DNA from: Nephrocerus scutellatus
Taxonomy: Eukaryota; Arthropoda; Insecta; Diptera; Pipunculidae
Reading direction: 5' to 3'
NCBI GenBank assembly: GCA_947095585.1
Contig: OX352765.1
Coordinates: forward strand, 79,659,375-79,723,374
Length of the DNA stretch: 64,000 nt
The notes beneath the pieces were generated by a model. That model made no database searches. It was not told where the DNA came from and saw only the letters and a list, made by a program, of their open reading frames with translations. Below are positions 41,102-51,414 of this stretch, piece by piece. Every line of letters starts with the position of its first letter. Position 1 is the stretch's first letter. A program made the position numbers and the translations under genes.

Positions 41102-41880
41102 CTTAGTAACCATTGCCACCTTATGTTTCATCGTATGTCTCATCTTAAGTCTCATATTTTGTCTCATATTATCGATCATCTTATGTCTTATGAATGCTAT
41201 CTTATGTCTCATATTATGTCTCATCTTATATCTCATCTTGTGTTTTATCTTATGTTTCATCTTTTATCTCACATAATGACTAATTTTTTGTCTCATCTTA
41301 TGTCTCATATTATGTCTTATCTTATGTCTAATATTTTGTCTCATCTTATGTGTCATCTTACGTGTCATCTTTTGTCTCATATTGTGTATCATCTAATGTC
41401 TTATGAGCGTCATCTTATGTCTCATATTATGTATCATCTTATATCGCATCTCATGTCTCATCTTATGTCTCATGTCTCATATTTTGTCTCATCTTATGTG
41501 TCATCTTTTGTCTCATATTGTGTATCATCTAATGTCTTATGAGCGTCATCTTATGTCTCATATTATGTATCATCTTATATCGCATCTCATGTCTCATCTT
41601 ATGTCTCATGTCTCATATTTTGTCTCATCTTATGTGTCATCTTATGTGTCATCTTTAGTCTTATATTATGTATCATCTAATGTCTTATGAGCGCCATCTT
41701 ATATCTCATATTTAGTATCACCTTATGTCTCATATTATGTATCTTTTATGTCTCATATTATGTCTCATCTTATGTGTTATCATGTTTCTCCTTTTATATC
41801 TTATATTATATCTAATCTTATATCTCATATTATTAGTGTCATCTTATGCCTTATCTTATATCTCATCTTATGTAACTATA
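41102..41880 (+). repeat. 12-bp minisatellite with 136/148-bp higher-order repeat
   Basis: About 65 units of a 12-bp motif, consensus CATCTTATGTCT (alternating with CATATTATGTCT). A higher-order block marked by ATCTAATGTCTTATGAGCG starts at 41,391, 41,527 and 41,675, so the blocks are 136 and 148 bp (136 plus one unit). Since 12 bp is four codons, the array is open on the plus strand over long stretches as a His-(Leu/Ile)-Met-Ser repeat (40,892-41,542 and 41,403-41,690). The open frame is most likely a by-product of the period; no initiation context supports a gene. Confidence 0.95.
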
Positions 41881-41889
41881 AAAGAATTT

Positions 41890-43285
41890 AATAAAATAAA
41901 TCGAATTCTCTTCCTGTAAAAGTGACATAAACGAAACCAAAATTTATAAAAACCTCAGACTGCACCCGAGAGCTTTAATTGTCACAAATTGTGAAACATT
42001 TTCTATTATTGATTATCGCCGCATGTATCTATTCCAATATTCACTCCATTCATCCCTTTTAGCACATTTTCCGCTCCTGCTCATTTGAATTTTATCTGTG
42101 CGAAATGGAAATTGTATTGCAAATTAAGGATAACGAACGATATGCAAATAATTGCAATAAGACAAGAAATAATGATATGCATTGCCTCCTGTATGCACGA
42201 ACTAGTGGCATGTCGCATGCTAATAAAAAAAAAACCAAAAGCAAAAACAGCAGCATAGTGGCACACAAATCTGAAGCACAATAATTGGAAATGAAGTAAA
42301 ATTCAATTAACTGGGTTCGGTGGGAAGCGGAAATGTCATGCAGTTTTCCTCGATATTGAACGCTCAGACTCAAGTGGTTTCTCTAGATGGGTATTGTTGT
42401 TGTTGTTGTTGTAAGTGTGACACAAATAATGGATATAGTAGGAAACGAAGGCAGACTGCGATTGGCGAAAACAATGCAATTCCCGGTCGTTTTTTGTATA
42501 GCACTCGACTCTGCTTGAGGATCAAAGTGCTCTGCGCAGCGGATGAAATCTTAATTCGAAGCGCAATGCACCCTATATGTTGACAGCTGTTGTTACTGTT
42601 AATGTCGCTTCTTATTATTGCCGATGACATTTTTTTCCCTTCCTTTCTTTCGTTCTTTACTGCATCTTCTATTCTTCTATGAATAGCAATCTGATTTTTT
42701 GTTATCGTTATCCTGCTGAAATCCCATTGCAATGCGATCACAACGAAAGGAATGCACGCGTTTAAGTTAAAGACAATTTCGTAGAAGAATGGATGTCCTC
42801 ATGTGCGAACAATAGGCAGGACAATGGTGCAAATTGGTATTGAATGAATTTTGAATGAAAAAGGATAACAGCTCTACGAAGAGACGCGAAGAGAATTAAC
42901 TGAAGAAAAAAAAAATGTAATTTTTATCCTCTGATTATAAATGTTATTTGTAGGGTAGAGGTAGAGCGGCTTAGTATTTTTTTATAATTTGTATCTACTT
43001 TCTTCGAAGGAGATTGTGTCGGGGATAAGGTTGCAGTAAACTGAACAGAAGCAGTTTTCTTGTTTGCAGATTTTAAAATTCTCGTCTCTTGTCGAGTGTT
43101 CTCGTTTTTTTTTAATGAAACTTGAAGGCATGTGAACGGCTGGATTTTTGGCAAAATATTTTGATATTTTTATTCGATTATATACTTTTGGATTACTTTG
43201 GAACTGTTGAATGGAAATTGATACAAGTACAATTATGTCAGCAACATGTGTCAACTGTATGGACTTTTTGAAATTATTGTTATAA
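41890..43285. other. Stretch without a recognisable gene
   Basis: Several 60-130-codon frames overlap on both strands (42,081-42,741) without a known motif. A GTT tract lies at 42,393-42,412. Confidence 0.4.
42393..42412. repeat. (TTG)n microsatellite
   Basis: About six TTG units, followed by TAAGTGTGACAC. Possibly the head of the same short interspersed repeat seen at 53,327. Confidence 0.8.
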
Positions 43286-43289
43286 GTCA

Positions 43290-44560
43290 TTCCATGAAAG
43301 TCTTCTGTTAATGATAATGCCTAGATTTTTCACGACCTTAATTTGCTCTATTCTTTTATTATCAAGTATAAGGTCAGGAAATTATGAAGTGTCGATAAGG
43401 TCCTTGTGTATAGTAACAATCTTCGTTTCGCTAGTGCTAAGTAGGAGCTTGTTTCGATGAGACCACAAGAGAAAAGTTTGGAGGTCTTCATTGACTCTTG
43501 CCACTGCATTCTCAACTAGGCCAATATGAGAATGAAAGTACAACAGCACATCATCTGCATTTAAGTGATATCCACAATTATGAATTACCGCATGTAGGTC
43601 GTTAATAAGAAGCGACAATAAAATTGGTCTTAGTACTGATCCTTGAGGAACACCTTGTGAGAGCTGTCGAAATATGGACATATGGGAATTGTGATAGACT
43701 GCCTGTACCCGATTTGACAGATAGCTCAGTACAAGTTTATTGACAGTCAGAGAAAAATTGAAAATACGGTTGAGCTTATTCAATCAATAGCTCGTAGTTG
43801 ACAGTGTCAAAAGGTTTGTAAAAGTCAAGAAAAATCATTATGGACAATTCATCTTTAACTATAGATTCTGTCGGATGTCATAGCGATAATTTTAAGCATG
43901 GCTGTAATACAGCAGAAACCTTTCCTGAAAGCCGATTGCAGTGGAGATAGCATGTTGATTTGGTTAACGTGTATTTTTATCTGCTTGCTAAAGACTACCT
44001 CAAAAACTTTAGGTAGAAACGGCAAAATCGCAACTGGACGATAATCATTAACTGTCGATGAGCTTTTTATTTCGGCACAGGAATTTTCTTTCCGCGCTAA
44101 CATTGAGTTGGGTACATCGAATACGTAAGAATATTGTTGAAAATTAATTTATATGGTGCAGGATTTCTACTTTGATGGATACCATCGAGCTCAGTAGCTT
44201 TTGATTTTATCAATTACAATGCAGTATTAACTTCTAGCATATATACTGTACTGAACGATAAAGCCATGTTTCAAGCGTTATTTAATAACACTGGTTCAGT
44301 ACAATTAGAATCATTTGAGCATCTAGCAAATGCATCATTTAATTCTTAGATGTCCATCTTATCTCTGTTGGACAGCGGCTGTTTTCCGAAACCTATGCCT
44401 TTTAACTTTGCCCACAAACACCAAGAGGAAGTATTTAGATCAAATTTATTATAATAGTTATCCCGATTTGTGCAATTTACAAGGGTAACAACTTTATTAC
44501 GCATTTTTTATAGCTGTTGTAAATTGTTGAAATATTGAAACTTTTCCTACGAGTATAGAG
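43290..44560 (-). pseudogene. CR1-like non-LTR remnant (linker, RT, thumb)
   Basis: Minus strand, right to left. Linker (44,200-44,540): NYYNKFDLNTSSWCLWAKLK and GIG. Fingers (43,855-44,103): VNDYRPVAILPFLPKVFEVV and INMLSPLQSAFRKGF. Palm (43,382-43,783): VLSYLSNRVQAVYHNS, QGVPQGSVLRPILLSLLIND, and ADD in HLNADDVLLYFHSH. Thumb (43,290-43,380): IEQIKVVKNLGIIIN in another frame. The segment between fingers and palm is shortened and motif A is split between frames (FLDFYKPFDTVNYEL-like near 43,790-43,840). Endonuclease is missing. Not active. Confidence 0.75.
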
Positions 44561-44587
44561 TGAGAGTCTACGAGTAATCATCATACT

Positions 44588-46165
44588 CATATTTGGCTTT
44601 ACAACCGGGGTCCGGTCCTGGCTTACATCACCGTTTCATCCAATTGGCATCCCTAAACTCTGGACGTCCTGGTCTACGCTATCTTTCCAGCGTATTCTTG
44701 GCCGACCTCGCTGTCGTGTTCTATAAATCCTACCGCAAATGACTTTCCGAACAGGATCTTCTTCGATCATGCGAGCTAGGTGTCCTGCCCACCAGAGCCT
44801 ACTGAGCTTAATTCTCTTCATAATGTCGACATCGCGGTAACGCTAGTAGATCTTTCTAATCATTCTAGATCATCATTATCATTATAAAGTCTCCGGAATC
44901 GTCCTTCCTCACATACGGGGCCAACAATTCTCCGTATTTTTCTCGAACGCGGCTAAGAGGTCAGAACGCTTTTTGCTAAGCACCCAAGTCTCGGATCCAT
45001 ATGTTAGTACTGGTATGACCATTGTCATATATAACAGCAGCGTGGATGTTATGGTTAACTTCCTGGATTTGAAGAATCGTGACAGACTATAGTAGGCTTT
45101 GTTGGCTTTAAGTAACTGTCTGCGTATTTCTGGTTCCATGCTGTTATCGGCTGCTACAGTTGACCCGAGATAGTCCAAGGATAACACTACTTCGAATTCG
45201 TGCTCCACTATTTTCATTGCGGGACCAATGTTGGATCTTCTAGTCGCAGACGTGGCCACCATGTACTTTGTTTCGCTCTCATTTATGTGCTGCCCAGATT
45301 TCGTGCCGCTTGCTCGATCTGGATGAAAGCTCTTCGGTTTCTACCAACGATTTCAATATCGTCTGCGTAAGTCAGTATCTGAATGGACTTATAGAGGATT
45401 GTTCCTCTCACCGTTACGTCAGAGTCTCGGATCTAGAGTTTTGAAAATCTAGACATTTTTCCATCACCTGCCTAAGGGTGTAAATCTGATCAGTTGTTGA
45501 TTTGCCTGTGATAAAGCCACACTGGTATAGACCAGTGATGACTTTAGCATATGGGGCTATCCTTTCTTGAAGGATAGAGGAGAAAATCTTATACGCGGTA
45601 CTAAACAACGTTATACCATGATAATTGCTGCATTTTGTTATATATCCCTTCTTCTTATGGATGGCTCTTCGCCAGTCTTCTGGCATAGCTTCTTCCTCCC
45701 ATACTTGAAGTATTATTTCATGAATTGCTTGGTGTAATGTGGGACCACCGATTTTTATTAGTTCCGCTGGGATCCCACAAGATCTCGGGGCCTTATTAAT
45801 TTTGAGCCGGTTTATCGCTCTGCTAATTCCGTCTATGCTTGGTGCCGGCAGCATAGTGCGATCTTCGATCATTGGTGGAGTCTCGGTCTTTTTATCGCTC
45901 CTCATTCCTCTTATTCGCGGTTGCAGTCCTAATTGGTGATGCAATCCGTGCTCGGATCAACACACCAAAAATAACGTGATCGGGGTGTATGCATTGAGTT
46001 CTCTGGAGTTCGACAACCACGCGTTAAAGCGTTTTCTTCACATGTGGAATCATTTGAAGGTTCGTGAGCGTTTGTTAGTCTTATGTTCTTAAATCTGGCC
46101 CGCACGCGAAGGGTGCGTAGTGGTTTATTCATTGCTTTAAAGCCTATAATAGTAGGTTTCATTCT
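44588..46165 (-). pseudogene. RTE1 copy b (endonuclease piece, RT fingers, thumb, 3' end)
   Basis: Minus strand, right to left. Endonuclease piece (45,929-46,162): LRTLRVRARFKNIRLTNAHE. RT fingers (45,414-45,944): ISRAINRLKINKAPRSCGIP, CSNYHGITLFSTAYKIFSSI and YQCGFITGKSTTDQIYTLRQ. A deletion follows and removes motifs A and B. Near 45,350-45,410 ILTYADDIEIVG-like sequence is in a different frame. Thumb (44,909-45,262): YLGSTVAADNSMEPEIRRQL and MVIPVLTYGSETWVLSKK. C-terminus (44,636-44,821): LSRLWWAGHLARMIEEDPVR. 3' end at CCGGTTGTAAAGCCAAATAT followed by an ATGATG-type tail. Confidence 0.85.
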
Positions 46166-46199
46166 AATGCTGGCTAGAAAGTCCGTCCCATAGCTGAAA

Positions 46200-47685
46200 A
46201 AATCGAATTATTCTTCTGACACAATAGGAGAAGTAGGCGGTATCATCATAGGTGCATGTGCGATAACACTGCGATTTTGAAGAGAGCAGTTAAATGGACT
46301 GCCCTTAATACACTGGAATTAATATTACCCAAAATAGGATTAGTAGCAAAAAGAACGACAAAAGACATGGAAAAAACGGGAAAAGGGACAATGTCTATCG
46401 ATTTGTTGTTGCTTCTTGCTTAAGCGTCATCTAAAACAAAACACATTGGAAGCCCTTGAACAAAAAAAACGTAAGTAAACCAAAAACAAGATTTTTGGAC
46501 ATATTCCTAATCGATGGCATTTGCAAGGTGCTGATAAACAAATAAACAACCCAACCAATACGAACAACAAAAACTACCAAGTATTATGGTACCATTTTGT
46601 AATCATGAGTAGGGTGAGAGGAATAGAAGGAATCCTTTTTCACGACAGCCGGTCGACGACATAATTTCACCTCCTCCTTTATCTGATCTGAAGTAACAGT
46701 AATTGTTGCTGTGCTAAATAGTGGGCGGCCAACAGGCGGGATTCTAATTTGTTACCCGTCGGCGTCATTGTGCAGATAAATACACACCACTCACACAAGC
46801 AAACAAAAGCATACAATTTGTTTGCCTCTGTGTGTGTGTGTTTGTGTTTTTGTGTCTATTTAAATGAAGGATATACATATAATGGCGTATTCGTTTGCTC
46901 TAGACACACTCTGTTCGTTTTTAATTAGAAACTTGCGACGATGCCATGAATGCGCCCTTGCAAAAGGGATGCCTGGCGACGAATTGAAGAATGTGAGACG
47001 AAGCATCATCCATTTCGCTCATCGTATGCAAATAAATTTGCAAGCTGTGATGAGCTTGTGCAGAAGGTTATATACATTTACAGATATGTATATCTAACAG
47101 TGACGAGAAGTCACAATTAATTGGATTTCAAAAGAATCAATTTGTTTCCTCCTTCTCTTCTGTTGCAGGGAATTTATTATCCATTATCTCTATCGTAGCT
47201 GTGCTGTAGCTGTGTAAGACTTTTTTCAATAATTTCGGGATTTGCTCATGGGGCACAGTAAAACGAACCTAAAAAGTGGTTGGTTAAAAAAAGTGTTTAA
47301 AGTGCATAGTTATAGGAAGTTTAAGTTTTTGAAAGGTACCAGGAAAGAAAATATCAACCATGACTTAAAAAGCGAACATACATATTATGACTTTCTATCA
47401 AGAAAATGGACAACTTTTCTCACAAGCGGGTAGAAATAAATGCGGTAATTAAATTTCATAATCTTTTTTTTAAATGTTCGATAAGCGAGTTAGGTGACAG
47501 TCAGCCATCAGCACAATAGAGCAGAGCGAATCAAATAGAAATCTTTTGAATTGCAGGTGGATGTGCGATCAAACCTCCACGTGATGGCCGCCGGTGATTT
47601 TCCTCCAATACTCCAATACAGGAAAAGCTAAATGATCGCGCTAGTCCCTTCACAGTAAGGTTGGTGCGAGGCCAATAATGTTTCC
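46200..47685. other. Stretch without a recognisable gene
   Basis: Short ORFs only (longest 77 codons, 46,864-47,097). A TG-rich tract lies at about 46,829-46,858. Possibly single-copy host DNA. Confidence 0.4.
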
Positions 47686-47689
47686 CGTT

Positions 47690-49185
47690 AATAACTTTAT
47701 TACGGAGCCTCGAATCAGCATTGAAGATTTAAAATCATAAGCCTCATAAACGTTCACGCACCTACAGAGGATTCCTCAGATGATAAAAAAGAAGAATTCT
47801 TTGAATCAGTTGAACGGGAACTCCACACCTGTCCTCAGTATGACGTAAAAATCATTCTGGGGAATATGAATCCCAAATAGGTAGAGCGCCTGTATTCAGG
47901 CAGTACATTGGCACCCATAGCAATAATTTTGTCGTTTCGAGTACAAGGTTTGTGCGTAAATATATCCACTAATCCACCTGGGTATCTCCTGATGGAGCTA
48001 CTCGCAACAAGATAGACCACGTGTTAACAGACCGCCGCCACAACCCGAACCTGATGACGGTAAGAACGTACCGAGGTGTTAACGTCGATTCGGACCACTA
48101 TCTTGTTGGTATGGTGCTCCGAGCGCAGATTGCATCAACACGAAAGACTCCATCCGCGAATCAGATTCGAGTCAGCACGGCTGCCCTTTGCAACGAAGAG
48201 ACCAGTAACAACATTCAACATCTGTAACGGGCTCCGAAAAGGGGATGGACTGACCTGCGTCCTCCTCAACCTGGTGTTGGAAGAAGTGATCCGAGACTTT
48301 GAAGTAACGGCAAGAGGAACAATACACTTTAAGTCAATTCAGATACTAGCTTACGTAGACGACATTGACATCATTGGTAGAAACCCAAGAGCTGTAAAGG
48401 GAGCTTTCATTCAGATCGAGCGGGTGGTACAAAATCTGGGTCTCCATATAAATGAGAGCAAAACAAAGTAAATGGTGGCCACTTCTACGAGCAGAAGATC
48501 GAACACAAGTCTGTTAATTTAAATAGCGGAGCGCGAATTTATAGTAGTGCACTACTTTAACTATCCCTGGTCAACTGTAGCAGCCGATAACAGCTTGGAA
48601 CCAGAAACACGCGTACGGTTGCTCAAAGCCAACAAAGCCTGTCAAGACTCTTCAAATCCAGGAATTTTTACCATAACATCTAAGCTGCTGGTGTATAACA
48701 GGAATTTAACCATAACATCCAAGCTGCTGGTGTATAACACAATGGTAATACCAGTACTTATATATGGATCCGAGACTTGATTGCTTAGCAAAAAGCATTC
48801 TGATCTCTTAGCCGCTTTTGAGAGAAAAGTCTTACGGAGAATTGTGAGGAAGGACTAATCCGGAGACTCTGTAATGATGAGATCTACGAGCGTTACCACG
48901 ATGTCGATATCATGAACAGAATGAAGCTTGTTGGGCTCCGGTGGGAAGGACACCTAGCTCAAATGAGTGAGGAGGGTACTGCTCGAAAAGTCTTTTGCGG
49001 TAGGATTTATGGAACAAGACAGCGAGGCTGGACAAGCCTACGCTGGAAGGATGGCGTATATCAGAAGCCAAGAGTTAAGGGATGCCAAAACTGGATGACA
49101 TAGGCTCGAACTCGTGACTTGGGGAGAGATGTTTTGCGGATGGCCAGGACCGGAAACTGGTTGTAGAGCCAAATAGGATGATAAT
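47690..49185 (+). pseudogene. RTE1 copy c (endonuclease, palm, thumb, 3' end)
   Basis: Endonuclease C-half (47,770-48,230): CPQYDVKIILGNMNPK, where GDFN has become GNMN, then IDHVLTDRRHNPNLMTVRTY and VNVDSDHYLVGMVLRAQI. The RT fingers are deleted: the sequence jumps to FNICNGLRKGDGLTCVLLNL and ILAYVDDIDIIGRNPRAVKG (YVDD for YADD; 48,076-48,471). Thumb (48,547-48,780): VAADNSLEPETRVRLLKANK and MVIPVLIYGSET, with a small internal duplication of ACCATAACATC(T/C)AAGCTGCT near 48,670 and 48,710. C-terminus (48,912-49,103): LVGLRWEGHLAQMSEEGTAR. 3' end GTTGTAGAGCCAAATAGGATG with an ATGATAATAG tail. Confidence 0.85.
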
Positions 49186-49189
49186 AGTA

Positions 49190-51410
49190 AACCATAACGA
49201 TTCAAACGTTAAAAGATTATGAAATTAATTTAACATTAATTTCTACCTGCTTATAAGACAAATGCTTTTTTTTTTTGAGTTATGTATGAAAGTTAACATC
49301 GTAGTTGGAAAAATGAATTGAGAAATTCCCTTAACTATGCAGGATGGTGCTAGGAATGATGGTACAGTCTACGAGAATAGCCTCTTAAAAATGCAAAAAG
49401 ACAATCTAAGGAATCAAAGGCTTATCTACGTACAAAAAAAAAGGTTGATATAAAAAATACTATTGCCGGACAAGCATAGGACTCTATTCGTGGAACGTTT
49501 TACATGCTATCCTTTTCAAATGGTGATGACCAAAGATATACTTCTGTAGACGAAGTGCAAATTTTGGCTGAACTTAGAACAAACCACGTTATGAGAAGAG
49601 TCAACCATTGCATGGAGGATGACAAAATCAGTTGACGGTATCAATGATGCTCTTTTTAAAGAAAATATTCTCCATAAAACTTATGAATAGAATATACGAT
49701 TAGTTTAGAGCAGAGAAAAAGGAACAGAAGCCCATTTCCTCGAGGCACTTATAAAAAATAAAAACGTTCCAGAGGCAAACTCTAGAAAGTTTCTGGCAGA
49801 AGTAATAAGAAAGTTTCTTCAATGTCGGTTTTCGGTTGTTGTCGTCGAAACACTTTCTATTTCTTTGTTTTGATTCTAAATCCACATTACCATGGGCTTT
49901 AAAAGATTTTTATTTCTCTTGTTCTCTTTCCCTTAGCTATATTAACTGATAGTTTACATTTTATTTGACAAAAAATTAAAGGCTCTCTTAAGGTATGTCA
50001 TTACCACGCCTTCTTTTAAGCCTTAACTGATTTTACAATTATTGTTAACAGTAAAAAAAACTTTAGTTGTCGGATTTCTTCTGTCCTGATTTTAAAACTT
50101 CTTTTGTCCGCGTTCCACTGCTTTGTCTGACGGGATGCAAATGCAAGATCCTGAATCGACTGAAGTTTCCCTCTATTGTCAATGATGTAGCAAATGAATG
50201 AATGAATTAATGAAAGCTTTTTTCGTGCTGGGGTTCCTCCTGCAATTCAGTTACTCCGCTCTATCTTCTATTAGACAAAATGAGAAGATTTGTTTCACAT
50301 TTTTCAGCTGATGCTATTGTTGTGTAGTATATAGGGACGGCATTCTATGCGACACTCACAACCCACCTTCATATTACTGAGCCCCGAATCTGTGAGCAAA
50401 TAAAAACGAAAATGAGTTTGGGTAAGATTTTCTATTCTGTGTGCATATCCTAATTGAATATTTGGTATTTGCTAAGGATGTGCAGAACAAAGCTTCCTCT
50501 TTCTTTCGAGACTCACGTTTGCTCACTACGTATTCATGCCAACGCATGCACGCACGACGCATACGATGACATTTTAATCGAAAGCGCGCTGGTAAAGTTG
50601 ATGTGTCGCTGTCACTTAAACTGCAAATTACTGCACTGTGTAAATGGAGCACCAAATTTTCTGTTATCCTCTGTTCACCCCCACGCAACTGAAATCAAAT
50701 GATTGCGTGATTAGTTTCCGACATTTTCTTCGTGATGATGATAGTGGTGGTAGTGAATGTTCTTTTGTCATGAACTCCGCATAAACGAATGTTCATGCCA
50801 AGGAAGGATTTTCAGCATGAATCCTGATAAAGTATGCCAGCCAGTGCAAAAGCCAGAGACACAGATTTACTGCGGTTATTTGTGGTTTCTCAGGGAGTGG
50901 AGCGATGTAGTAAAAAAGACAAGTTGCGCCCTTGTATGGGTTACACAGATACAACAGAAGGTATGTGTTGGTTGGGTACAACGCGCAGCTTTTACTATGC
51001 TCACCACATATCTGAAGAATATAATTAATTGGCAACTGTTATCTCACCTTGAATGGCGTTGTGATTGCGTAGAGAGCGCTCTACTCTGTGAATATGTAAT
51101 GCGATGAGCTAGTTTCTGTTGGATTTAATTATCATTTTAATGATGACAACAATGACAGTGATTGCTACATTATCTGTGAGCATGGTGTGAAAATTGATAA
51201 ATCAACTGTCGCTGTCTTGGCGAAGTATTCGCGATGAAGTGAGAACCATCTCAACTTTGCTATGTTAAACATATTGAAGGAGGACAAGAGTTTGGATGCG
51301 GTTTCTTAAAATTAGCTGTGTCTATAATACAGAAATATAATTCGATTACTGAACGCTTTACCTAAAAAGAAGAAAGAATAAAAAAATGCAACTTAGAATT
51401 GAAAATTTGT
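49190..51410. other. Stretch without a recognisable gene
   Basis: Frames up to 116 codons (50,757-51,107 plus, overlapped by 80 codons minus) show no known motif. Composition around 50,450-51,100 is less AT-rich, so this may be host DNA. No RNA gene was seen. Confidence 0.4.
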
Positions 51411-51414
51411 TCTG

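Noticed and set aside
40892..41690. Long HLMS/HIMS-repeat open frames as a real protein gene
   Set aside because: The frame follows from a 12-bp tandem repeat; there is no start context, promoter or non-repeat domain, and the repeat breaks frame wherever a unit is not 12 bp.
41102..41880. CRISPR array
   Set aside because: Units are contiguous 12-mers without spacers, in an obviously eukaryotic context.
42081..42741. Several 66-123-codon overlapping frames as small genes
   Set aside because: Four frames on both strands cover the same bases, with hydrophobic runs typical of AT-rich chance ORFs and no motif.
50374..51107. 104- and 116-codon frames as a host gene
   Set aside because: No motif, overlapping opposite-strand frames and no neighbouring exons; only composition hints at host DNA.
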